From contig CAYLOP010000009.1 of NCBI GenBank assembly GCA_964385305.1, positions 1 to 45,746 on the forward strand: a DNA stretch of 45,746 nucleotides, given 5' to 3'. Position 1 is the first letter of the stretch. Every line of letters begins with the position of its first letter. Below the pieces are notes generated by a model. It saw only the letters and a program-made list of their open reading frames with translations, was not told the DNA's origin and made no database searches. This DNA is from CAYLOP01 sp964385305. GTDB lineage: Bacteria > Chloroflexota > Anaerolineae > Anaerolineales > E44-bin32. A program made the position numbers and the translations under genes. Of this stretch, positions 38,875 to 45,746 are shown piece by piece.

Positions 38875-38902
38875 TTGAATGCACAACCAACCAGTGTATA
38901 AT
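38875..38902 (+). promoter_or_regulatory. Promoter of the sugar ABC ATPase gene
   Basis: TTGAAT (38875-38880), 16-nt spacer, TATAAT (38897-38902). The leader is about 30 nt and contains AAGGAGG at 38924-38930. Confidence 0.7.
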
Positions 38903-38937
38903 CTAATCACTATACCTACAACGAAGGAGGACGGCCC

Positions 38938-40041
38938 ATGGCCAACGTAACATATGAACATGTAACAAAACGTTTTGGAGATGTCGTTGCTGTTAACGAC
39001 ATGGATATCGAGGTCGCAGATAAGGAGTTTCTCGTCCTGGTTGGGCCGTCCGGTTGCGGCAAGACCACGGCACTACGGTTACTCGCCGGCCTGGAGGAGA
39101 TCACCGAGGGGAAAATCTATATCGAGGATCGAATTGTCAACGACGTGGCCCCCAAGGATCGTGACATCGCAATGGTGTTCCAATCCTATGCGCTCTACCC
39201 CCATATGTCTGTTTTTGATAACATGGCCTTCGGCCTGAAGCTCCGCAAGACCCCCAAAGATGAGATCAAACGCCGTGTACAAGATGCCGCCGAGATCCTG
39301 GGCATTGAAATGCTGCTTGATCGTAAACCGCGGCAACTCTCCGGAGGACAGCGTCAGCGAGTGGCTGTGGGCCGAGCAATCGTACGGGAACCGAAAGTAT
39401 TCCTGTTCGACGAACCGCTTTCCAACCTGGATGCCAAGCTTAGAGTGCAAACCCGCGCCGAGATCAGCAAACTGCATCAGCGCCTTCAAACGACCTTCAT
39501 CTACGTCACACACGATCAAGTCGAGGCCATGACGATGGCCTCTCGCATCGCCGTCATCAAGGATGGCATCATACAGCAGGTCGAATCTCCGCAAAACCTT
39601 TACGACACCCCTGCGAATGTGTTTGTGGCAGGTTTCATTGGATCACCTGCCATGAACTTCTTCAATGCCAAGCTTGACCGCGCCGATGGCTCTCTCGTCG
39701 TCGATGCCGGGGCGTTTCAAGTGTCAGTTCCCGAATCGAAGACTGATCGCTTCATGAACTATGCTGGAAAGCAAGTGATCCTCGGCATCCGTCCAGACGA
39801 TATCCACGATCCCGCGTTCGCACCCCCAGGCATCACAACTGCGCCTGTAGAAGCGAAAGTCGACGTGACCGAGTTGATGGGTAATGAGATATTCATGTAC
39901 CTGGTCTCGGGCGAATACTCCTACGTTGGTCGCATCGATCCCCGAACCCAACTTCGCATCGGCGATACATCCACGGTCGTCTTCAATGTCGACAACATGC
40001 ATCTCTTTGAGACCGAAGGTGATCAGAAAGCGATTCGCTAG
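38938..40041 (+). CDS. Sugar/glycerol-3-phosphate ABC transporter ATPase (MalK/UgpC/MsmK-like), orphan
   Basis: 367 aa: Walker A GPSGCGKTT (~res 38-46), Q-loop FQSYALYPHMSVFDN, signature LSGGQRQRVAVGRAIV, Walker B VFLFDEPLSNLDAKLR, switch THDQVEAMTMA, then the C-terminal OB/TOBE regulatory domain (GIRPDDIHD and VDVTELMGNEIF). No permease or binding protein is adjacent and a terminator follows, so it probably energises several sugar importers encoded elsewhere, as MsmK does in Gram-positives (inference). Confidence 0.93.
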   Translation: MANVTYEHVTKRFGDVVAVNDMDIEVADKEFLVLVGPSGCGKTTALRLLAGLEEITEGKIYIEDRIVNDVAPKDRDIAMVFQSYALYPHMSVFDNMAFGLKLRKTPKDEIKRRVQDAAEILGIEMLLDRKPRQLSGGQRQRVAVGRAIVREPKVFLFDEPLSNLDAKLRVQTRAEISKLHQRLQTTFIYVTHDQVEAMTMASRIAVIKDGIIQQVESPQNLYDTPANVFVAGFIGSPAMNFFNAKLDRADGSLVVDAGAFQVSVPESKTDRFMNYAGKQVILGIRPDDIHDPAFAPPGITTAPVEAKVDVTELMGNEIFMYLVSGEYSYVGRIDPRTQLRIGDTSTVVFNVDNMHLFETEGDQKAIR

Positions 40042-40062
40042 TACGAGAAGTTGATATCACAG

Positions 40063-40090
40063 CCCCCAGCCTCCTGAGGCCGGGGGTTTT
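40063..40090 (+). terminator. Intrinsic terminator between the ABC ATPase gene and apgM
   Basis: A GC-rich stem of 10 bp with mismatched A/C in the middle (40063-40073 with 40076-40086) followed by TTTTCTT. Confidence 0.85.
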
Positions 40091-40112
40091 CTTGTAAGAG
40101 AAGGAAGGCTCC

Positions 40113-41324
40113 ATGGCAAACTTCGATTTAATGCGTGAACTGAAATTAAAGACACAAAGTAAAGTTGTGCTCCTGGTCATGGACGGACTTGGCGGTCTCC
40201 CGATCGAACCCGGTGGACCCACCGAACTTGAAGCCGCCAAGACCCCGCATCTGGACCGCATGGCCGCCGAAGGCACGCTGGGCCAGACCATCCCGATCGG
40301 GCGCGGCATCACACCTGGCTCGGGCCCCGCTCACCTGTCCCTCTTCGGCTACGATCCGATCCTCTACGAGGTTGGTCGAGGTGTGCTTGAAGCGACGGGC
40401 ATTGGCATGACGATCTCAAAGGGCGATGTTGCCGCCCGCGGGAACTTCTGCACCGTTGACGCCGATGGCTTGATCATCGACCGTCGCGCAGGGCGCATCC
40501 CTACGGAAGAGGCGCTGCCCATTGTTGAGAAGCTTAATGAGATCGAGATCGAGGGCGTTCAAATCGACGTGCAACCCGTCAGGGAATATCGTTTCGCCGT
40601 CGTCATGCGCGGTGCGGGGTTAGACCCCGACATCGCTGACACAGATCCCCAACAAACCGGCGTCGCACCGCTCCAAGCCGTCCCCCATTCCGCAAATGCA
40701 GATCGGGCTGCCCGTCTATTCAACCTCTGGATGGTAAAAGCATGCGAGCTTCTCTCCGAGCAGCCCAAGGCGAATGCGCTTACGCTGCGTGGTTTCTCCA
40801 CCGATCCACAGCTACCCCAATTCCCAGACATTTACGGCTTGCGGGCTGCCTGCGTCGCCGTCTATCCCATGTACCGCGGTGTGTCTCGTCTAGTTGGTAT
40901 GGACGTCGTGGAATTTACCGGCGACCAGCCAGAAGATGAATTTCAGGTCGCCGCTGAATTTTGGGATGCCTATGACTTTTTCTTCATCCATATCAAGAAG
41001 ACCGACAGCAAAGGCGAGGATGGCGACTTCGCCGGGAAAGCATCGATCATCGAATCTGTCGATGCCGCGCTCCCTTCGCTGCTAAGCCTGAAACCGGATG
41101 TCATCGCTGTCACCGGGGATCATTCCACACCCGCCCGTATGAGCGTTCACTCCTGGCACCCTGTGCCATTGCTCCTTTGGGCACCCGCAACCGTGCGACC
41201 AGACCGCCAGGAACGGTTTGGAGAGCGAGCCTGCGAGCAGGGCGGCCTGGGAACTTTCCCTGCTACGGACCTGCTCCCCATCATGCTTGCGCACGCCGGT
41301 CGGCTTCAAAAATACGGTGCCTAA
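40113..41324 (+). CDS. apgM: 2,3-bisphosphoglycerate-independent phosphoglycerate mutase, archaeal type
   Basis: Interconverts 3- and 2-phosphoglycerate; an alkaline-phosphatase-superfamily metalloenzyme. 403 aa: VLLVMDGLGGLP with the first metal Asp, GSGPAHLSLFGYDP with the catalytic serine, GRGVLEATG, AARGNFCTVD, then HIKKTDSKGEDGDF and VTGDHSTPARMSVHSWHPVP supplying the remaining metal ligands. The length and ApgM-type spacing separate it from the GpmI family. GAAGGAAGG precedes the ATG. It lies downstream of a terminator and so may need its own promoter or read-through. Confidence 0.95.
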   Translation: MANFDLMRELKLKTQSKVVLLVMDGLGGLPIEPGGPTELEAAKTPHLDRMAAEGTLGQTIPIGRGITPGSGPAHLSLFGYDPILYEVGRGVLEATGIGMTISKGDVAARGNFCTVDADGLIIDRRAGRIPTEEALPIVEKLNEIEIEGVQIDVQPVREYRFAVVMRGAGLDPDIADTDPQQTGVAPLQAVPHSANADRAARLFNLWMVKACELLSEQPKANALTLRGFSTDPQLPQFPDIYGLRAACVAVYPMYRGVSRLVGMDVVEFTGDQPEDEFQVAAEFWDAYDFFFIHIKKTDSKGEDGDFAGKASIIESVDAALPSLLSLKPDVIAVTGDHSTPARMSVHSWHPVPLLLWAPATVRPDRQERFGERACEQGGLGTFPATDLLPIMLAHAGRLQKYGA

Positions 41325-41437
41325 ACCTGCACTGTGAGATGAAGTTTGCAGGATATCCTACGAGCACCCGGGTAGAGCTTAATCTCGCCCAATTCGCATC
41401 TCACGGATCGATATGCTTAGCGTGCTTGCAATCAAAA

Positions 41438-41468
41438 CCTCGTCCCCTGCCAATAACAAGGGGCGAGG
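41438..41468 (-). terminator. Terminator between convergent apgM and the DUF1461 gene
   Basis: Stem of two 5-bp blocks with one bulged base (41438-41448 with 41459-41468). On the minus strand TTTTGATT follows, so it ends the DUF1461 operon; on the plus strand the tail is poor, although it may also stop apgM transcripts. Confidence 0.65.
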
Positions 41469-41523
41469 CGCATTTCTAGAACTGGTCCTAGCAAGCTGCC
41501 AAAATTCGTCGTAACGCTTTAAA

Positions 41524-42225
41524 TTAAACAAGAACTCGCATTCGTTTGCGCATCCACCGGGATAACAGAAACACCAGACCGGTCTCCCCAAGTGTGACGA
41601 GGGCGATGTAGATAAACGCGTCCCGCCAGAAACGCTCGGGATAGAGGCGAATGAAAGTGTCTGAGTAGGGGAAGATCCAGGTATTGCCCTCGAAGAAGAG
41701 CCGGTGGAAGGCGACAAAGAGTACACCAAACGACAACCCGATGGTCAGCCCAATGCCCACCATTAATAGCACTGTCCAAATCGCACCACGCTGCGTCGCA
41801 CGGACGGCAACGTCCTTGGCTCCCGATCGCCATAGAAGGACGAGTGTGATCAGGATCAACCCAACACCCACACCCAAGCCCCCCCACACGGCTTGAATGA
41901 GTTGCTTCACGTCCTCCATGTGTTTTAGCTCACGTGCATTGTGCATCGGGGAACCATCGTCGAGAGTGAAATCGTCGAAGTAGGCAGGTCCCGCATCGTT
42001 GAGGAGATACTCGATATCGACCGAAGACCAGTAGATGCGGTCTTCAATGGTGAAACCGTAGCGGTCCTCGGGGAAACCAGGCAGCCGATATTCGAGCGGG
42101 GTCCACAGTTTCGCAGAGACAAGGATGATCCAAACACTAAGCAAGATCAGCACGATCGGCAAGATGACCTGCACCATAATGCCCGCCGCCTTAATATATT
42201 TCAATGAAAAACCTTTAGAACCCAC
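41524..42225 (-). CDS. DUF1461 (TIGR01906-like) integral membrane protein
   Basis: 233 aa from GTG 42225, chosen for GGGGAGG 5 nt upstream; an in-frame start at 42264 lies inside the preceding gene. Four transmembrane helices: one near the N-terminus (~res 15-38), a loop outside with the ARELKHMEDVKQLIQAV block typical of the family, then three more (~115-135, ~150-175, ~205-225). The family has no defined biochemical role. Begins 13 nt after the fused spermidine-synthase-like gene and is surely co-transcribed. Confidence 0.75.
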   Translation of the reverse strand: MGSKGFSLKYIKAAGIMVQVILPIVLILLSVWIILVSAKLWTPLEYRLPGFPEDRYGFTIEDRIYWSSVDIEYLLNDAGPAYFDDFTLDDGSPMHNARELKHMEDVKQLIQAVWGGLGVGVGLILITLVLLWRSGAKDVAVRATQRGAIWTVLLMVGIGLTIGLSFGVLFVAFHRLFFEGNTWIFPYSDTFIRLYPERFWRDAFIYIALVTLGETGLVFLLSRWMRKRMRVLV

Positions 42226-42238
42226 CCTTACCTCCCCA

Positions 42239-43801
42239 CTAGCGCAAGATCTCCAAATCGCCACCCAAGATAAAACGGATGGCCATGGAGTTCGTTAATT
42301 GCTCCACCGGAGCTCTGTCATCGGTAAAAACCATCGTAGATTGGGGAGTAGGTTGAAGATTGTCAATCGTTCGCTGGATAACGTCGATGAGAATCGGGGA
42401 TACGTCCTGTTCATTGAGCATGAGCTGGTTCGCGACAAGGTTCCTGGGATCGGTCTCCTGGACAGTCCCATAGAGGATAGTATTGAAGGTATAGGGCACA
42501 TCGACGACATGAACGGATGCGAAAACTGATTCCATCGTACCTACCATGGCCTCGATTAGGCGTCGATCCTGCGGCGTACGTCCGACATTGAGAACGGCAA
42601 CCCCATCCTCCGTGAGATGTGCGCTCACATCAACGAAGAACTCACGCGTTGTGAGATGCCAAGGGATATAAGGGAGACGATAGGCATCCACGCCAATGAC
42701 GCTGTAGACATGTTGGCTATGCGCAAGCCCCCACCTGCCATCCGCCACAAGGACGTTCAAGTTGGGCTCCGTCATGTCGAACCATTGGCGCCCAACTTCG
42801 GCGATCACCGGATCGATCTCCCAACCATCGATGGGAATCGGCCCGAAAGCCTGCGTGTATTGCTTCGCAATCGTGCCCGCCGCAAGCCCAACCAGACCGA
42901 GCCGCGTCACTGGGTCTTTGCCAACAGGCGGTTTATTAAAATACATCGCCGATAGGAAATAGTCCCATGTCCCATAGGTGACGCCCCGCTCCGGCGAATA
43001 CACCGAATGAATGCCCTGACCTTCGTTGAGTAAAAGGTAGCGAACGCCATCCCGTTCGATCACCTGGATGTAGTTGTAAGGCGATTCGGTCTCATAGACC
43101 TGTCCAGCGCTCTGCTTGAACGGTCCTGATAAGAACAGTGTCGCCAAGGCGACTAGGAGGACGGGCATCCAGAGGTGAAGGATGGCCGCAACCCGATCTT
43201 CACTGAACATGCCGATGATGGCGACTGCGAGCAACAGCAGGCTGAAAAGCATGAAGGTACGAAAGGTTCCAATTGTGGGGATCAACCACAGGACCGGAAG
43301 GAAGGCACCCAGGATCGAGCCCAACGTGGAGATCGCATAGATCCTGCCCGAAGTCCGGCCCGCATCGCTCGTCCCCCGTATCGCCAGACGAATCGCGAAG
43401 GGCGACACGCACCCCAGGAGCGTTATCGGCACACTGAACAGCACGAGCACAGCAAAAAATGACCCAACCATTAGTGCGCCAGCTAGCTGTTCAACGGCTC
43501 CAGCTGCCCGCAGGAGCACCGGTCTGGCAACCAACGGCACCAAGCCCGCAGTGAACCCCGCCCAAGCCAGGATGCGGTAGAAGGCTGTCGCACGCGGCCA
43601 GCGATCTGCCAGACGGCCCCCGATAAAATATCCCGCGGTCAGATACACCATGATCAAACCAATGATGTTGGCCCACACGATATTACTCGTGCCAAACACG
43701 CTTCCCAGCAACCTGGAAGCGGACATCTCGATCGCGAGTGTGGTCATACCTGCTATAAAGACGGAACCAAGCAACATCATCCGACGCATAGAAGACTCCA
43801 T
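42239..43801 (-). CDS. Fused membrane/spermidine-synthase-like protein
   Basis: 520 aa: an N-terminal half of about six to seven transmembrane helices (~res 8-225, beginning GSVFIAGMTTLAIEMSASRLLG, in part) joined to a soluble Rossmann domain like spermidine synthase (~245-500). Seen in the latter: YNYIQVIERDGVRYLLLNEG, the nucleotide loop GLVGLAAGTIAKQY, acidic ligand WEIDPVIAEVGR, and GVDAYRLPYIPWHLTTREFF where the catalytic-region Asp is kept. Such fusions are widespread but mostly uncharacterised; true polyamine synthesis is not shown. Lies 78 nt after the DUF58 gene. Confidence 0.85.
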   Translation of the reverse strand: MESSMRRMMLLGSVFIAGMTTLAIEMSASRLLGSVFGTSNIVWANIIGLIMVYLTAGYFIGGRLADRWPRATAFYRILAWAGFTAGLVPLVARPVLLRAAGAVEQLAGALMVGSFFAVLVLFSVPITLLGCVSPFAIRLAIRGTSDAGRTSGRIYAISTLGSILGAFLPVLWLIPTIGTFRTFMLFSLLLLAVAIIGMFSEDRVAAILHLWMPVLLVALATLFLSGPFKQSAGQVYETESPYNYIQVIERDGVRYLLLNEGQGIHSVYSPERGVTYGTWDYFLSAMYFNKPPVGKDPVTRLGLVGLAAGTIAKQYTQAFGPIPIDGWEIDPVIAEVGRQWFDMTEPNLNVLVADGRWGLAHSQHVYSVIGVDAYRLPYIPWHLTTREFFVDVSAHLTEDGVAVLNVGRTPQDRRLIEAMVGTMESVFASVHVVDVPYTFNTILYGTVQETDPRNLVANQLMLNEQDVSPILIDVIQRTIDNLQPTPQSTMVFTDDRAPVEQLTNSMAIRFILGGDLEILR

Positions 43802-43879
43802 GCTTGGACCCTTATCTTGGAAGAGAGCTCACAGCCCATGACGTAAAACCTTTGCAGGAAGAGAGGAGGTTCCCACCGA

Positions 43880-45223
43880 TTACGCCGCTATGGGTACTCG
43901 CCGAAAAGGAGAGGGTTCACTCAACGCCACATCCAACGGCTCACCACATCGAATGACTCTCACGGGAACACCAACCCGCTGCGAGGCTGATGCAATCGCC
44001 TGCGACCCGACCGGGCCACCAAAGCTCTCTGCATCCATAAGGACCAATACAGCTCGTCGTCCCGCATAGTCCAATCGGCGCACTGCCGCCAAGACATCCT
44101 CACCGTATGATGCAGTGATGACCACGACGGTTGCACCACGGGGGATGCGAGGCCCTTCTACTTTGATCACGTCCTCAAGGTTATTACGACCTAGTGCGTT
44201 GAGGACAGCCAGAGATTCAAGAATACGATAGAGCTGGGACTCTCCGTGATCGGGTTGTATCACATGTCGTGTTCTACCGTATGCCACCATCCCGACTGCA
44301 CGATCTCGTTGAAGAAAATGAAATGCAACTGAAGCCGCTGCAGAAACGCCGTATTCCTCTGTGGAAGGCGGCAGTGTAGGCTTACCTGGGACGATGGGAG
44401 CGGCCTCATCTTTCCCAACCTCATCCGGGGAGATCGCAAATTGCGACCTGCGCGACGCATCTAAGAGGATCCAGATATCCGCCATGGGGTCAAATTCAAA
44501 CTCTTTCGAAATTAGACGGTTGCGTTTTGCGGTCGATGGCCAATGGATGCGGTTGAGGCTGTCTCCAGGTGCATAATCACGCACGCTGGAAGCATTGGGC
44601 GTAACTTGATGCGTCCGTTGCCGCAATGCTTCCCCGCCAGGGAGTCGTCCGCTGGGCATCGGGAATTCTGGTATTGGCACGATCATCGGTAAGACAACAA
44701 GGTGTTGGCGTTGTGGCACCTCGAGGAAAACCGGAAATAAGCCGAAGGGATCGCCAGATAGAATGCGGAGGGGCCCAAGACGGAAGCGACCTCGCCGGGT
44801 GCACAGTGTTCGCACCGTCCAGGTCCGATCGTGACCTCTACCTAAGCTTACCGTCACAGTTGATCTCCGATGGCCTTCCAGGTCGGATGCCTTTCGAAAT
44901 CCCAGACCAACAGCAACCGTGGTGACTTTGTAGCCAGGCAGATCGGACAAATCACGCGCCTCAAGCCACAGTTTCGGAATCCGGCTGCTATTCCGCAGCC
45001 AGAATTGCTCCAAGAACAAGGACCCAACTTGCGCACGGAAGGAGCGGGGCTTACGCTCCAGCGAGATCCCAAGCAATGCGCTGCGTGCCCAGAGAAACGA
45101 GGTGAGCAGGAGAGCGGCCCAGAGGTAGACGAGGTTGTAGAAAAGCTGCCTGCCTGTGGCAAGCGCGCCAATAAGGCTAAGAAGCAGGAGGCTTACAACC
45201 ACACGCGCCCGGGTCGTAATCAT
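43880..45223 (-). CDS. DUF58 domain protein (MoxR-associated, vWA-like)
   Basis: 447 aa: two N-terminal transmembrane helices (~res 8-45), a beta-rich middle, the DUF58 signature VRDYAPGDSLNRIHWPSTAKRN (in part) at ~215-235, then a vWA-like fold with IWILLDASRRS carrying a MIDAS-like Asp..Ser and VVVITASYGEDV. A linker of ~25 residues interrupts the vWA fold. DUF58 proteins pair with MoxR AAA+ ATPases in a chaperone-like system whose substrates are mostly unknown. Its ATG overlaps the moxR stop as ATGA. Confidence 0.9.
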   Translation of the reverse strand: MITTRARVVVSLLLLSLIGALATGRQLFYNLVYLWAALLLTSFLWARSALLGISLERKPRSFRAQVGSLFLEQFWLRNSSRIPKLWLEARDLSDLPGYKVTTVAVGLGFRKASDLEGHRRSTVTVSLGRGHDRTWTVRTLCTRRGRFRLGPLRILSGDPFGLFPVFLEVPQRQHLVVLPMIVPIPEFPMPSGRLPGGEALRQRTHQVTPNASSVRDYAPGDSLNRIHWPSTAKRNRLISKEFEFDPMADIWILLDASRRSQFAISPDEVGKDEAAPIVPGKPTLPPSTEEYGVSAAASVAFHFLQRDRAVGMVAYGRTRHVIQPDHGESQLYRILESLAVLNALGRNNLEDVIKVEGPRIPRGATVVVITASYGEDVLAAVRRLDYAGRRAVLVLMDAESFGGPVGSQAIASASQRVGVPVRVIRCGEPLDVALSEPSPFRRVPIAA

Positions 45224-45746
45224 CGCAATTCCCCACCCGGGACCGGAACGTGTGTGAGGATCTCCTTCATGATCTCACGAGCGTCTACATCACGGATGCG
45301 TGCCGCCGAGCCGACAATCAATCGATGCGCCAACGCGGGGATAACCACGTTTTTTACATCGTCCGGGAGGACATATTCTCGGCCAGAGATCGCCGCTAAA
45401 ACTTGGGAAGTCCGGAAAAGCGCCAAGCTTCCGCGGGGACTTGAGCCAAGGTAGAGTTCACTGTGATCACGGGTGGCTTCGACTACCTCGACGATATATC
45501 GCTTCACCTCGTCGGATACTTGCACCTCTCGCACAGTGCGTTGCGCCTGGAGCAATTCTTCTACGGAAACGATGCTTTGCAGGTTCTCAATCGGATGGAC
45601 GATCTGCTGTGCTTCCATCATATGAATCTCTTCCGATTTACGAGGATAGCCCAGGCTAATTCGAAGCATGAACCGATCCATCTGCGCTTCGGGTAAAGGA
45701 AATGTCCCTTCGTATTCAATCGGGTTTTGTGTGGCTAAAACGAGGA
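45220..45746 (-). CDS. MoxR family AAA+ ATPase, truncated by window edge
   Basis: C-terminal ~175 residues; the N-terminal Walker motifs lie beyond the window. The visible part begins with the sensor-1 segment LVLATQNPIEYEGTFPLPEAQ, followed by MDRFMLRISLGYP with the arginine finger region, and ends with the AAA lid: SPRGSLALFRTSQVLAAISGR and VLPDDVKNVVIPALAHRL. Co-transcribed with the DUF58 gene. Confidence 0.93.
   Translation of the reverse strand, partial: LVLATQNPIEYEGTFPLPEAQMDRFMLRISLGYPRKSEEIHMMEAQQIVHPIENLQSIVSVEELLQAQRTVREVQVSDEVKRYIVEVVEATRDHSELYLGSSPRGSLALFRTSQVLAAISGREYVLPDDVKNVVIPALAHRLIVGSAARIRDVDAREIMKEILTHVPVPGGELR

Noticed and set aside
1..45746. CRISPR arrays, insertion sequences, prophage or toxin-antitoxin pairs
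   Set aside because: No direct-repeat arrays, transposase-like frames, terminal inverted repeats or small paired genes were seen; base and codon use look uniform.

Overview
This is a dense stretch of bacterial chromosome made almost entirely of core genes, with no insertion sequence, prophage or CRISPR array. Protein resemblances and gene content suggest a Chloroflexota bacterium, probably of the Anaerolineae: a cell-shape and MinCDE cluster, archaeal-type phosphoglycerate mutase, a Rel protein with an unusual synthetase motif, and a fused transporter/spermidine-synthase-like protein. The taxon is an inference, since the window has no rRNA. About 44 protein genes and one tRNA gene are supported; the first and last genes are cut by the window edges.

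Layout. 1-4512: tail of a queuosine-precursor transporter; glnA on the minus strand behind a 600-base gap holding a strong promoter and a structured, possibly non-coding RNA; a ModE-like regulator overlapping tilS. 4642-12311: one plus-strand cell-shape and division block, mreB-mreC-mreD-PBP2-minC-minD-minE-rodA. 12342-19646: gltX, tRNA-Gln(CUG), trmO, ftsY, prfB (with a programmed frameshift), secG, an orphan peptide-binding protein and a two-S1-domain RNA-binding protein. 19845-25652, minus strand: a small Cys-rich protein with VKOR, the bifunctional (p)ppGpp enzyme Rel, a parvulin-type foldase, and rpsF-ssb-rpsR. 25991-33024, plus strand: phosphohexomutase, tatD, polyprenyl synthase, an RsbV/RsbW/RsbU-type partner-switching set, and upp. 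33198-38693, minus strand: a membrane Ser/Thr kinase, then the operon yvcK-gap-pgk. 38938-41324: an orphan sugar-ABC ATPase and phosphoglycerate mutase. 41524-45746, minus strand: MoxR ATPase, DUF58 protein, fused spermidine-synthase-like membrane protein and a DUF1461-like membrane protein.

How the genes work together. The mre/min/rodA block supplies the elongation machinery and division-site placement. FtsY, SecG and the foldase serve export. gap, pgk, apgM, the phosphohexomutase and YvcK cover central carbon flow. Rel, the partner switch and the Ser/Thr kinase are three signalling inputs.

The most interesting non-coding signals are: (1) a repeated promoter layout in which an extended -10 (TGnTATAAT-like) lies only 7-9 bases before the start codon of tilS, minC, ftsY, yvcK and probably the VKOR gene, implying leaderless mRNAs; (2) a structured RNA of about 330 nt between modE and glnA; (3) a rod-shaped RNA of about 125 nt with its own promoter and terminator before the phosphohexomutase gene; (4) a hairpin before rpsF resembling the S6:S18 autoregulatory leader; and (5) a strong hairpin between gap and pgk.
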